Shown: one piece after another, positions 25,063-33,787 of the stretch
Position numbering within the stretch: position 1 is the first letter of the stretch
Layout of the letters: every line of letters starts with the position of its first letter
Position numbers and translations under genes: made by a program
Notes under the pieces: model-generated
What the model saw: the letters and a program-made list of their open reading frames with translations, nothing else
What the model was told of the DNA's origin: nothing
Database searches by the model: none
From: Bradyrhizobium canariense
GTDB lineage: Bacteria > Pseudomonadota > Alphaproteobacteria > Rhizobiales > Xanthobacteraceae
Length of the DNA stretch: 64,000 nt
Assembly (NCBI RefSeq): GCF_019402665.1
Contig: NZ_VSST01000028.1
Coordinates: 1 to 64,000 of the forward strand
Direction: 5' to 3'

Positions 25063-25123
25063 GACTGGAATTGGCTTCCCGAAGGTCTCCGTCGGGTTTA
25101 ATTCGTAAAAATCGAAATGGAGC

Positions 25124-25153
25124 TTGACCCGTCGGGCAAAACACTGGCATAGT
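25124..25153 (+). promoter_or_regulatory. Promoter of sRNA cassette copy C
   Basis: TTGACC (25124-25129), spacer CGTCGGGCAAAACACTGG, CATAGT (25148-25153). The -35 is strong; the -10 is moderate. Confidence 0.6.
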
Positions 25154-25210
25154 GGCATCGTCGAAAAGTTCGCAACGCCCGCGCGGGACAAAATCCGCCG
25201 CGGGTTTTTT
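25154..25210 (+). ncRNA. Candidate small RNA, cassette copy C
   Basis: From a predicted start near 25160 the transcript would be about 50 nt, ending in a clear intrinsic terminator: CCCGCG (25178-25183) pairs with CGCGGG (25199-25204), inner CGG/CCG, loop GACAAAAT, then six T. The GCATC[AG]T[CT]GAA block after the -10 is shared with copies A and B. No open frame with a ribosome site. Best-preserved member of the family in the window. Confidence 0.65.
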
Positions 25211-25431
25211 CGTATCCCATTTTTTGGAATCGGACGGCGGCCCACGCATCACGGCCACGCATCGCTTGAAACGCGTTGAGGGAGCGCCGATCGGCGTGCC
25301 GCCGTCCGTACCATTGCTGGCCGTGCACGCGCGAACGTGCCGGCCCGCGGCGCTGGGCCAGTGCTCGCGCCCCTGCGGTCTCCGGGAGCGGAGATCGGGC
25401 ATTGGTGGGAGCCGGACAAATTGATGGGCTA

Positions 25432-25593
25432 TTGCGTCGCGCTTTAGTTCGCGAAACTCCTGGTCTGGGACAAGGTCCTCGGCTTTGGTTCCACGGACGC
25501 CTCGCGGGCTTTGCGGCGATCACGGCCAATCTGGTTGTCTCCTACTTCGCCAAGCGCGGCTTCGAGAACATTGAGAGGATCATCAAGCGGTGA
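25432..25593 (+). CDS. Small protein or gene fragment upstream of a membrane protein
   Basis: The frame ends LAGFAAITANLVVSYFAKRG followed by FENIERIIKR, a sensible hydrophobic helix and basic tail. The upstream part is poor and there is no clear start (TTG 25432 is nominal). Its TGA overlaps the GTG of the next gene, which suggests the two were once or still are translated together. May be a phage-derived fragment. Confidence 0.35.
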   Translation: MRRALVRETPGLGQGPRLWFHGRLAGFAAITANLVVSYFAKRGFENIERIIKR

Positions 25594-25889
25594 AGATGGC
25601 AGATGACGAAGTCAGGGCGATCGTTGCCGAGACGCTGGCCGAGCAACACAGGCTTCAGCAAGCGAACATCGATGCCATCGTATTGCGGACAGTAGCATCG
25701 GTGCTGGCGTCTTTCGGAATAGACGATGACGATCGAAAAGAGCTAAGGGCGGATTTTCAGCACCTTCGCCGATGGCGAAGGAGCGTGGAGCAGGCGCAGA
25801 GCTACACGCTCAAGGCCGTGATTACGGTGATCGCCACCGGCCTGATGGGCGTGGTTGGGCTAAGCGTCAAGTTCGTGCTCGGCAAGTGA
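25590..25889 (+). CDS. Small C-terminally membrane-anchored protein (99 aa)
   Basis: Helical acidic N-terminus, a DDDDRKELRADFQHLRRWRR stretch, and one membrane helix (LKAVITVIATGLMGVVGLSV) at the C-terminus. Such proteins occur in rhizobial prophage-like regions near lysis genes, but no such genes are here. GTG 25590 overlaps the stop of the upstream frame; ATG 25596 is an alternative. Confidence 0.55.
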   Translation: MKMADDEVRAIVAETLAEQHRLQQANIDAIVLRTVASVLASFGIDDDDRKELRADFQHLRRWRRSVEQAQSYTLKAVITVIATGLMGVVGLSVKFVLGK

Positions 25890-25951
25890 GCTTCAGCCGC
25901 GACGACATTGCTGCATTCCACTCGCGTCATCCTTCGCCAACGGACCGTCTC

Positions 25952-26380
25952 ATGTACAAAATTCGCATTGTCGATGCATCCGACGACGACATCGCCGATA
26001 CATTGGCCGACCTTCATCGGTTGACGTTATTCGATGCGGCTCCCTTGCCACAATTCAAGTTAGGGGCGTGGTGGCTTGCCTATCACGGCGATGAGCCGGT
26101 AGCCTTCGCCGGTGTCGTGCCGTCAACGCACATCCGAAATGGCGGTTATTTCTCCAGGGTCGGTGTGTTGCAGCGGCACCGGGGGACGTGACCTCCAATG
26201 CAGGCTGATGCGGGTGATCGAGGCAAGGGCACGGCGTATTGGATGGGACAGCATCGTCTCGGATACGACGGACAATCCGGTGTCTGCCAATAACTTCATC
26301 CGGGGGGCTATCGGCTCTTCGAACCCCATGTGCCCTGGGCTTGGCCGCATACGCTTTACTGGCGAAAGCGGCTTCGCTGA
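25952..26380 (+). pseudogene. GNAT N-acetyltransferase broken by two frameshifts
   Basis: Frame 1 encodes a GNAT start (MYKIRIVDASDDDIADTLAD, then VAFAGVVPS and YFSRVGVLQRHRG) and stops after a run of five G at 26181-26185. One G fewer would continue as RDLQCRLMRVIEARARRIGW, the expected acetyl-CoA binding helix. That frame then derails at six G (26302-26307), and adding one G restores GYRLFEPHVPWAWPHTLYW and a natural stop at 26380. So one insertion and one deletion, 120 bp apart, both in G-runs. True pseudogene or sequencing error in homopolymers. Confidence 0.75.
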
Positions 26381-26470
26381 ACGAATGGAGCCAGGTTTCC
26401 CGTGGTGCGGAACGAGATTCACGCAACGTAAAAATGGTTCGCGCGAGATGAAGCGCAACACGGAACGTTC

Positions 26471-26504
26471 AAGGGCCCGGCAGCTTGACAGCTGCCGGGC
26501 CCTT
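26471..26504. terminator. Perfect 14-bp hairpin between accessory region and catabolic cluster
   Basis: AAGGGCCCGGCAGC, loop TTGACA, GCTGCCGGGCCCTT. The flanking T-content is low, so it may be a weak terminator or a boundary hairpin. It lies downstream of the GNAT remnant. Confidence 0.6.
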
Positions 26505-26618
26505 ATTGCGTATTGAAGCGATGCGGGCGAAGGACTTGCGAAGTCGGCGGTGCCGGGCTTTAAGTTTGCTCCTGCGGGAAATTCGGCAACCATAAGCCGA
26601 TGTAAGGGAGCGCCGTCG

Positions 26619-27887
26619 ATGCCCACCAAGCCTCAATTGCCGGAACGTTCGTCGCGGGCGACGGGCGCGCCTACCGCGCTCGATGGTCTGCTGGTCGTCG
26701 ATTTCACGCGTGTGGTTGCCGGCCCGGCTTGTACGCAGACGCTTGCTGATTTCGGCGCGCACGTCATCAAGATCGAGAATCCAGACGGGGGCGATGACAC
26801 GCGTGCGTATGAACACGCCGAGATCGGTGGGGAGAGTGCTGCCTATCTGAGCCTCAATCGCAACAAGCGTGGCATCGCGCTTGACCTTACCGTGCCGGAG
26901 GCTCGTGAGATCGCGCTGGATTTGATTCGCAAGGCCGACGTGGTCGTCGAGAACTTCTCCAGCGGGATCATGAAGAAATTTGGGCTGGACTATGAAAGTG
27001 TTGCGCCGCTCAATCCGCGGCTAGTCTATTGCTCGATCTCCGCCTACGGGCGCACCGGACCGTTTGCCTCGCGTCCCGGCTTTGATCCGATCACGCAGGC
27101 GGAAAGCGGCTTCATGTCGCTCAACGGATTTGCTGATGGCCCGGCGGTTCGCACCGGCCCGCCGATCGTAGACATGGCGACGGGGATGTCTGCCTGCAAC
27201 GCCATCCTGATGGCGCTGTTGGCGCGGGATCGGCTCGGTCGCGGCCAGCATGTCGAGGTCGCCCTGTTCGACGTCGCTATGGGCATGACCGGCTTCTATG
27301 GCATGGCCTATCTGATCAACGGCGAAAATCCCGGCCGGTTTGGCAATTCGCCGAGTGGCTCTCCTACCGTCGGCGTGTACGAGGCCTCCGATGGACCGCT
27401 TTACATGGCCTGCGCGAACGACCGGCTCTATCGTCGGCTGGTTGTTGAGGTGCTGAACCGGCCGGATCTGATCACCGATCCGCAGTTTGCCTCGCGCAAG
27501 GCGCGTTCCGAGAACAAGGAGCTTCTGCGGGCAGCCATCGCGGAGGTCTTCGCGAGCGATACTCTCGAAAACTGGATGACCAAGATGAAGCTGGCCAATA
27601 TACCGGTCGGCTATCTGCGGACGGTCGAGGAGGGGTTCAATGCACCGGAGGCGCGAGAGCGCCATCGCTTGAACCGGATTCCACATCGTACGGCAGAGTG
27701 GATCCCGAACATCGAGCCGCCGATCAGTATGAGCTTGACGGGAGCGATCGATCCCGTGGCTGCCCCCTTGTTGGGCGAACATACTAACGACGTCCTGCGT
27801 GATACGCTCGGATACGACAATCTTCGGATCTCGGAGTTCAATCAAAAGGGGGCTTTTGGATCGGGCAAGCCATCGGAGCAGGTTTGA
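26619..27887 (+). CDS. CaiB/BaiF family CoA transferase (class III)
   Basis: A 422-residue cytosolic enzyme that moves CoA from one acyl-CoA to another carboxylic acid. VDFTRVVAGPACTQTLADFG at about 28-47 is the family start. The catalytic aspartate lies in SRPGFDPITQAESGFM. Length is typical. ATG 26619 follows AAGGGAGCGCC. First gene of a catabolic cluster, 107 bp ahead of the monooxygenase; it could activate the pathway's acid substrate or an intermediate. Confidence 0.88.
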   Translation: MPTKPQLPERSSRATGAPTALDGLLVVDFTRVVAGPACTQTLADFGAHVIKIENPDGGDDTRAYEHAEIGGESAAYLSLNRNKRGIALDLTVPEAREIALDLIRKADVVVENFSSGIMKKFGLDYESVAPLNPRLVYCSISAYGRTGPFASRPGFDPITQAESGFMSLNGFADGPAVRTGPPIVDMATGMSACNAILMALLARDRLGRGQHVEVALFDVAMGMTGFYGMAYLINGENPGRFGNSPSGSPTVGVYEASDGPLYMACANDRLYRRLVVEVLNRPDLITDPQFASRKARSENKELLRAAIAEVFASDTLENWMTKMKLANIPVGYLRTVEEGFNAPEARERHRLNRIPHRTAEWIPNIEPPISMSLTGAIDPVAAPLLGEHTNDVLRDTLGYDNLRISEFNQKGAFGSGKPSEQV

Positions 27888-27994
27888 ACCCAAGCAGGGC
27901 GTTCCCTTGGAACGTGCAAATCGCGCCCTAGCGCTGCATCCGCTTGATTTGGCGATGTTCCAGCCGCATAAATGCATGAAAGCGAGGGATACGA

Positions 27995-29224
27995 ATGGCG
28001 CCTGGTCAAGAGCCGAGCGTGGGCCGGCCCGCGGCGGTGCAATCCGATGAACCTGCCCATGCGGCAATGATCGCGAAGGCCCGGGCGCTCGTCCCACGGC
28101 TGCGAGAGCGGGCGGCGCGGACGGAGGAGTTGCGGCATTTGCCGCCGGAAACTGAGCAGGATCTGCACGAGGCCGGCCTGTTCCGGATGCTTCAGCCGAA
28201 GCGCATTGGCGGCGCAGAACTCGATTATGTCGCCTTGATCGATTGCGCGGACCTGCTCGGACAAGCAGACGCCTCGGTGGCCTGGAATCTGGCCAATCTG
28301 GCGAGCCATCACTGGATGCTCGGCATGTTCGAGCCGACGGCGCAGGATCTGGTCTGGGCCCGTGATCCGGACGCGCTGATCGCGTCCTCGTTCATTTTTC
28401 CGGCCGGACGTGCCACGAGAGTCGAGGGCGGATACCGGCTCCATGGCAGCTGGCCGTTCTCCTCGGGCGTTGCCTCCTGTGCATGGAACATGCTTGCAAG
28501 CGTGGTCTACTCCGACGATGAGGCGGACGGCATCGAGTATCGGATATTTCTGCTGCCGAAAGCCGACTACAAGGTCCTCGACACCTGGAATGTCGCGGGG
28601 CTGCGCGGGACAGGGTCTTGCGACGTGGAGGTCAGGGACGCTTTCGTGCCTGACGACATGACGGTCGCGGTCGGCGATCTTGACGGTGGGCCGACGCCGG
28701 GAAGCAAGCTCAATCCCAACCCGCTGTATGCGCTCCCCGTGTTCTCGCTGTTTCCCTATGTCCTGTCCGGCGTCGCGCTGGGGAACGCGCAGGCGTGTCT
28801 TGACGATTATGCGGAGGTCGTCCGTCATCGCATTTCCACCTACAACCACGCCAGGCTGAGCGACTTTCAAAGCACCCAAATCAAGATCGCCGAGGCCTCG
28901 GCGAAGATCGACGCTGCACGCCTGATCATGCGCTCGGCCTGTCTGAATGCCATGGCGGATGCAAGGCGGGGTCATATCCCCGATATGGCGACCAAGACCA
29001 GATATCGGCGCGACGGCGCTTTTTCAGTGAACTTCTGTACGGATGCGGTGTCGATGCTGTTTGCCGCGAGCGGGGCACGGGGCCTGTTCACGACGGGCGC
29101 GTTGCAGCGGCAGTTCCGCGATGCGCACGCGATCAATTCGCATCTCGCGTTCAATTTCGATGCGGCCGGGACCAATTATGGACGCGTGGCGCTGGGGCTG
29201 CCGTCCGAGAATCTCACGCTGTGA
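27995..29224 (+). CDS. Flavin-dependent monooxygenase, oxygenase component (acyl-CoA dehydrogenase fold, HsaA/HpaH-like)
   Basis: A 409-residue protein with the acyl-CoA dehydrogenase fold used by two-component monooxygenases. The N-terminal helical domain (about 20-130), the middle beta domain with WPFSSGVASCAWNM (about 150-164) and a C-terminal helical domain with HAINSHLAFNFDAAG near 390 fit HsaA, DszC and HpaH relatives rather than a true dehydrogenase. It would hydroxylate an aromatic ring with reduced flavin from the reductase encoded 9 bp downstream. Substrate unknown; the NicX-like gene in the same cluster hints at a hydroxypyridine. Confidence 0.82.
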   Translation: MAPGQEPSVGRPAAVQSDEPAHAAMIAKARALVPRLRERAARTEELRHLPPETEQDLHEAGLFRMLQPKRIGGAELDYVALIDCADLLGQADASVAWNLANLASHHWMLGMFEPTAQDLVWARDPDALIASSFIFPAGRATRVEGGYRLHGSWPFSSGVASCAWNMLASVVYSDDEADGIEYRIFLLPKADYKVLDTWNVAGLRGTGSCDVEVRDAFVPDDMTVAVGDLDGGPTPGSKLNPNPLYALPVFSLFPYVLSGVALGNAQACLDDYAEVVRHRISTYNHARLSDFQSTQIKIAEASAKIDAARLIMRSACLNAMADARRGHIPDMATKTRYRRDGAFSVNFCTDAVSMLFAASGARGLFTTGALQRQFRDAHAINSHLAFNFDAAGTNYGRVALGLPSENLTL

Positions 29225-29233
29225 GGCCGGCCG

Positions 29234-29779
29234 ATGAATGATCTGCCGAAGCAGCCGGCCGCTCCCGATCCAGCCAACGAACTCGCGAGCGACAGCTCGT
29301 CGATCGATCCCCGTGATTTTCGCAGCGCGCTCGGCACCTACGCCACGGGGGTGACGATCATCACGGCCGCGGCTCCCGACGGCAAGCCCTATGGCCTGAC
29401 GTGCAATTCGTTCGCCTCGGTCTCGCTGAATCCGCCACTGGTTCTTTGGAGCCTGGTCGTCTATTCCTCCAGTTTGACCATCTTCCAGAACGCCAGTCAT
29501 TTCACGGTCAATGTGCTTGGCGTTTCGCAACAGGCGCTTGCGAGCAAATTCGCCAAATCGTCTGATGACAAGTTCACCGGTGTCGAGTGGACGCCGGGCC
29601 TCGGCAACGCGCCGGTGCTCGCCGAGAGCGTTGCCAATTTTCAATGCCGCTCAGTCAATCGCTATTACGGCGGCGACCACGTGATCTTTCTCGGTGCAGT
29701 CGAGGCCTATACTTACAATACGAAGGAGCCGCTGCTCTTCGCGCGCGGCGCGTTCGGCCGATTTCTCGCCGACGGCTAG
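29234..29779 (+). CDS. Flavin reductase (HpaC/HsaB-like)
   Basis: A 181-residue FMN/FAD reductase of the flavin-reductase-like domain family. DFRSALGTYATGVTIITA at about 27-44 and YGLTCNSFASVSLNPPLVL at about 53-71 are typical, followed by a GxxGDHxI[FI]xGxV segment (YYGGDHVIFLGAV). It supplies reduced flavin to the oxygenase encoded just upstream (9-bp gap, same operon). Confidence 0.88.
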   Translation: MNDLPKQPAAPDPANELASDSSSIDPRDFRSALGTYATGVTIITAAAPDGKPYGLTCNSFASVSLNPPLVLWSLVVYSSSLTIFQNASHFTVNVLGVSQQALASKFAKSSDDKFTGVEWTPGLGNAPVLAESVANFQCRSVNRYYGGDHVIFLGAVEAYTYNTKEPLLFARGAFGRFLADG

Positions 29780-29804
29780 CGCAAGCAGTCCCAGCAAGCG
29801 TGCT

Positions 29805-30731
29805 TCAGTTCGCGCTGGACGGTTCAGCGCGCCCCGCCGAGAGCTTGTAGATTTCGAGCGCATCCGCATCCGCGCCTCGCGCGGCCTTGGCAAGCCTGAA
29901 AAGTTGTCCTGCGAGCGAGGCCATGGGCACCGGCGTCGACGTCGTCTGCGCGACATCGGCGACGGTATCGAGGTCCTTGAGCATTGTCGCAATGTGACCA
30001 AGCGGCGGTGAGTGAATGCCCTGGGCCATCCGCGGCACGAACAGCTGCAACGGAATGGAGTCCGCGAAGCCGCCGGCGAGTGCTTCGGGCAACCGGTTGG
30101 CATCGATTCCGGCGTTCACGGCAAGGCGTGTTGCCTCCGCAAGAACAGCCATCGCGCATCCGACGATCACCTGATTGCATAGCTTCGTGGTCTGGCCGGC
30201 GCCGGTCGGGCCCATGTGGGTGAACCTTCGTGCCATAGCGTGCACGTAGGGGCGGACCCGCTCGATATCGCCTGCTTTTCCGCCGGCCATGATGGCAAGC
30301 GTGCCTTCCTCGGCGCCCTTGGTACCACCGGAGACCGGCGCATCGATCCAGCCCGCGCCGTTCGCCGCTAACAATCGCGTTGCAAGGTCCCGTGCGGCAT
30401 CAGGATGGATCGACGAGAAGTCGACCACGAGCTTGCCCGCGCCGGGCGCAGTTGAGATGCCCTCGGCCCCGAAGATCACCTCTTCCACGGCAGCCGCATC
30501 CGTCACGCACATGAAGACGATGTCCGAGCTCTCCATCAAGTCACGGGGGGTGGCTGCGCGCGTGGCACCGGCCTCGACGAGTGCGGCCATCTTCCCTTCC
30601 GAACGGTTCCAGACAGTGACCTGATGGCCGGCCTTGAGCAGGCGCCGGCTCATAGGTGTCCCCATCAGTCCAAGGCCGAGATAGCCGAGCCGCTCGACGC
30701 CTTGCGGGTTTGTCTTGCTCCCTTCAGCCAT
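29805..30731 (-). CDS. 3-hydroxyisobutyrate dehydrogenase-like NAD(P)-dependent oxidoreductase
   Basis: A 308-residue beta-hydroxyacid dehydrogenase. Nucleotide-binding GYLGLGLMGTPMSRRLLKAG lies at residues 16-35. The substrate motif DAPVSGGTKGAEEGTL and the catalytic lysine segment TGAGQTTKLCNQ (K about residue 185) are intact. It oxidises a beta-hydroxyacid or reduces a semialdehyde such as tartronate semialdehyde. GGAGG precedes the ATG at 30729-30731. Divergent from the transporter gene and convergent with the reductase. Confidence 0.85.
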   Translation of the reverse strand: MAEGSKTNPQGVERLGYLGLGLMGTPMSRRLLKAGHQVTVWNRSEGKMAALVEAGATRAATPRDLMESSDIVFMCVTDAAAVEEVIFGAEGISTAPGAGKLVVDFSSIHPDAARDLATRLLAANGAGWIDAPVSGGTKGAEEGTLAIMAGGKAGDIERVRPYVHAMARRFTHMGPTGAGQTTKLCNQVIVGCAMAVLAEATRLAVNAGIDANRLPEALAGGFADSIPLQLFVPRMAQGIHSPPLGHIATMLKDLDTVADVAQTTSTPVPMASLAGQLFRLAKAARGADADALEIYKLSAGRAEPSSAN

Positions 30732-30780
30732 AGGTTGCCTCCATCTGTCGCTCCGCGACGCCGCGCGACGTTGCATTACC

Positions 30781-30850
30781 ATACATGGTGTATCCCACGA
30801 CGAAACCGCGCGGCCTGCATGGCTTGCTTGATTGTTTGAACCATGAAACA
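30781..30850. promoter_or_regulatory. Divergent control region with two dyads
   Basis: ATACA-TGG-TGTAT (30781-30793) and TGTTT-N8-AAACA (30833-30850) are two different inverted repeats between the dehydrogenase (reading left) and the importer gene (reading right). They are candidate operators. No regulator gene lies in this cluster. Confidence 0.45.
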
Positions 30851-30907
30851 TTTGCCGCGGTCGGGTTGGATGGCGCCGGTCGGCGCCTGGGCAGCGGAGT
30901 GGGCACG

Positions 30908-31891
30908 ATGCGAACCGTTTCGAAGTGGATCCTGGCTTTGGGGGCGGCAGCGGCCGTGAGCGCGAGCGCAGGCCCGTCATGGGCGCAGCAGACAATTCGT
31001 GTCGGCTGGACGATTCCGGCCGAGGAATCCAAATACTGGATGATGCGCCGCCCGGCTGAGTTTCCCAACATCGGCAAGGCCTACAACATCGAATGGACCC
31101 AGTTTCAGGGCACCGCTCCGATGACGCAGGCCTTGGCGGCCGGCGCGCTGGATTGCGCGACGCAGGCACCGCTGTCGCTCGCCAACGGCGTGGTTGGCGG
31201 CAACCTCAAGGCCTACATCGTGGCGCAGCATGTCTTCGAGAAGGCCGGTGGTTTCTCGGTCTACTGGGCTGTCATGGACGACTCCCCGATCAAGACGATC
31301 GCCGATCTCAAAGGCAAGACGGTCGGAATTTCCGTGATCGGCGGCGGCACGCAAGGCCCGTTCAATCTGTTGCTGAAGCAGAATGGCATCGATCCGGCCA
31401 AGGACATCAAGCTGGTCGAGGTCGGCTTTGCCGTCTCCGAAGATGCGTTGCGGCAGGGCCGCGTCGATGCGGTCAACATGAACCAGCCGTTTGCCGCGCG
31501 CGCGGAGGCAAAGGGCGGCACGCGCAAACTGTTCTCGCTGTCGCAGGCGATGCCGAACATCGTGCACATCCTGGAAGCCTGCCGTGCCGATTTCGTCGAC
31601 AAGAACCCGGAACTGGTCAAGGCTTACGTGCGTGACATTACCTCTGGCATGAAGAGAGCGCTGGCGAACCGCGAAGAGACGTTGAAGGTTGTCAACGAAG
31701 TCCTGAAGGCACCTATTCCGGTTCTCGAGACCTATCTGCTCAAGGACAATGATTTCGGCCGCGATCCGGGCGCGGCACCGAATTTCCCCGCGATCCAGAA
31801 GATGCTGGACATCTACGCGGAGACAGGGATGCTGCCAAAGTTGGATGTCGCGCAATTCAAGCACTCGACGATCGTCGCTCCGCTGCAATAG
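30908..31891 (+). CDS. ABC importer substrate-binding protein (SsuA/TauA type)
   Basis: A 327-residue periplasmic protein of the sulfonate/nitrate/taurine-binding (NMT1/SsuA-like) family. Signal peptide residues 1-26 (SWA-Q). Family marks include IRVGWTIPAEESKYW, ALAAGALDCATQAPLSLANG and SPIKTIADLKGKTVGISVIG. The family also carries aromatic acids and pyrimidine precursors, so sulfonate is not implied. ATG 30908 begins the signal peptide. ATPase and permeases follow after the dehydratase gene. Confidence 0.85.
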   Translation: MRTVSKWILALGAAAAVSASAGPSWAQQTIRVGWTIPAEESKYWMMRRPAEFPNIGKAYNIEWTQFQGTAPMTQALAAGALDCATQAPLSLANGVVGGNLKAYIVAQHVFEKAGGFSVYWAVMDDSPIKTIADLKGKTVGISVIGGGTQGPFNLLLKQNGIDPAKDIKLVEVGFAVSEDALRQGRVDAVNMNQPFAARAEAKGGTRKLFSLSQAMPNIVHILEACRADFVDKNPELVKAYVRDITSGMKRALANREETLKVVNEVLKAPIPVLETYLLKDNDFGRDPGAAPNFPAIQKMLDIYAETGMLPKLDVAQFKHSTIVAPLQ

Positions 31892-31969
31892 GCGATCGGG
31901 CGACTGAACCGAGCGAGAAGCTCGCGGCGTCCAGGATGATCCGGGACGTTGCATGAAGAAGATGCACGT

Positions 31970-33664
31970 ATGAAGAAGCTCCGATCTCGGATCACGACGG
32001 ATGGCCTCGACCGGGCTCCGCACCGCGCGTTCATGCGCGCCATGGGGCTCGACGACGCTGCGATTGCCAAGCCGATGGTCGGCGTCGTCAGCATGAAGGG
32101 CGAACAGACACCCTGCAACATGACGCACGACTTTCAGGTCGCGGCGGCCAAGACGGGAATCGAGGAGGCCGGCGGTACGCCGCGCGAGTTTTCGACCGTG
32201 TCGGTTTCCGACGGTATCAGCATGAATCACGAGGGGATGAAGTTCTCCCTGTTTTCGCGGGAGCTGATTGCCGATTCGATCGAAGCCGTCGTCCATGGTC
32301 TCGCTTACGATGCGTTGATCGGATACGGCGGATGCGACAAGACGCTTCCCGGCGTGATAATGGGCATGGTCCGGTGCAACGTCCCGTCCATTTTCATCTA
32401 TGGCGGCAGCGCGCTGCCGGGCCGCGTAGACGGGCGGACCCTCACCGTGCTCGACTCCTATGAGGCTGTCGGCAGCTTCATGACCGGAGAGATCGACGGT
32501 GCCACGCTCGAGCGGATTGAGCGGGCCTGCCTGCCGACCATCGGCGCGTGCGCCGGCCAATTCACTGCCAACACCATGGGCATGGTGTCGGAGGCGATGG
32601 GCCTCACCATTCCCAACGTGTCGATGGTGCCAGGTGTCTATGCCGAGCGCGCGCAGATATCCAGGCGGGCCGGGCGCCTCATCATGGAGATGCTGGAGCG
32701 CGGCGGGCCGTTGCCGCGCGACGTCGTGACGCGGAAATCCCTGGAAAATGGTGCGGCGATCGTGGCTGCTACGGGCGGTTCGACCAATGCTGCGCTGCAT
32801 CTGCCGGCGATCGCGAACGAGGCCGGGATCGCATTCACGATCGATGATGTCGGCGAGGTTTTCGCCAGGACGCCGCTGATCGGAAACCTGCGGCCTGGAG
32901 GCAAATATACGGCAAAGGATGTCTACGATATCGGCGGCGCTGCCGTGGTGATCCGGGAGCTGATCCAGAGCGGGCATATTGATGGCAGTTGCCTGTCGAT
33001 CACGGGCCGTACACTTGCCGAAGAATATAGCGCCGCCAATGCTCCTGACGGAGAGGTCGTTTACGCGGCTCGCGCGCCGATCATGCCAGACGGCGGTGTG
33101 GCAGTGCTGAAGGGAAACCTCTGCCCTGATGGTGCGGTCATCAAGGTCGCCGGGCTGAAGAGCCAGTTGTTCGAAGGCGTGGCGCGCATCTTCGAAGACG
33201 AAGAAGCTTGTGTCGCAGCGGTTCGCGACCGCAGCTACAGGGCGGGCGATGTGCTTGTGATCCGCAACGAGGGGCCAGTGGGCGGCCCCGGCATGCGCGA
33301 GATGCTCGGCGTCACCGCGCTGATCTACGGCCAGGGCATGGGCGAGAAGGTGGCCCTGATCACGGATGGACGGTTCTCCGGCGCCACCCGCGGAATGTGC
33401 ATCGGCTATGTGTCTCCCGAGGCCTTCGTCGGCGGTCCGCTGGCATTGGTTCGCGATGGCGACAGGATCCGGATTGATGCGGCAAATCGGCGGATGGATA
33501 TGCTGGTCGACGAGCAGGAACTCACGGCTCGCCGACACGATTGGAAGCCGCGTCCGCCTCGTCACCGTGCCGGTGCGCTGGCGAAATATGCCCGATTGGT
33601 TGGCCAGGCACCGGGCGGGGCCGTGACGCATGAGGGGCCCGCAGAATGGCCCTGGTTCGGATGA
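31970..33664 (+). CDS. IlvD/Edd family dehydratase
   Basis: A 564-residue iron-sulfur dehydratase of the dihydroxyacid/phosphogluconate/sugar-acid family. The cluster cysteines are in place: [11 protein letters not shown] (about 49), [11 protein letters not shown] (about 117) and [13 protein letters not shown] (about 190). The C-terminal [22 protein letters not shown] is also typical. Located between the importer's binding protein and its ATPase, so it probably serves the imported substrate rather than branched-chain amino acid synthesis. ATG 31970; a start seven codons upstream is possible. Confidence 0.85.
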   Translation: MKKLRSRITTDGLDRAPHRAFMRAMGLDDAAIAKPMVGVVSMKGEQTPCNMTHDFQVAAAKTGIEEAGGTPREFSTVSVSDGISMNHEGMKFSLFSRELIADSIEAVVHGLAYDALIGYGGCDKTLPGVIMGMVRCNVPSIFIYGGSALPGRVDGRTLTVLDSYEAVGSFMTGEIDGATLERIERACLPTIGACAGQFTANTMGMVSEAMGLTIPNVSMVPGVYAERAQISRRAGRLIMEMLERGGPLPRDVVTRKSLENGAAIVAATGGSTNAALHLPAIANEAGIAFTIDDVGEVFARTPLIGNLRPGGKYTAKDVYDIGGAAVVIRELIQSGHIDGSCLSITGRTLAEEYSAANAPDGEVVYAARAPIMPDGGVAVLKGNLCPDGAVIKVAGLKSQLFEGVARIFEDEEACVAAVRDRSYRAGDVLVIRNEGPVGGPGMREMLGVTALIYGQGMGEKVALITDGRFSGATRGMCIGYVSPEAFVGGPLALVRDGDRIRIDAANRRMDMLVDEQELTARRHDWKPRPPRHRAGALAKYARLVGQAPGGAVTHEGPAEWPWFG

Positions 33665-33787
33665 CGCGGCGCACTTGCCCGAAAACAGCGCGTGGTCTGG
33701 CAAGTTTCTTGCTAAGCTGGTGCCGCTGACGGAGGACATTCAGCGTGTCTGTTGCGCAGGGTTCGCGCGCGAACGAAGTGAGACGGG

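Noticed and set aside
30977..33739. A 920-codon open frame on the minus strand
   Set aside because: It lies antisense to the binding-protein and IlvD genes, has no domain I recognise, and has the biased composition of an antisense frame in GC-rich coding DNA.
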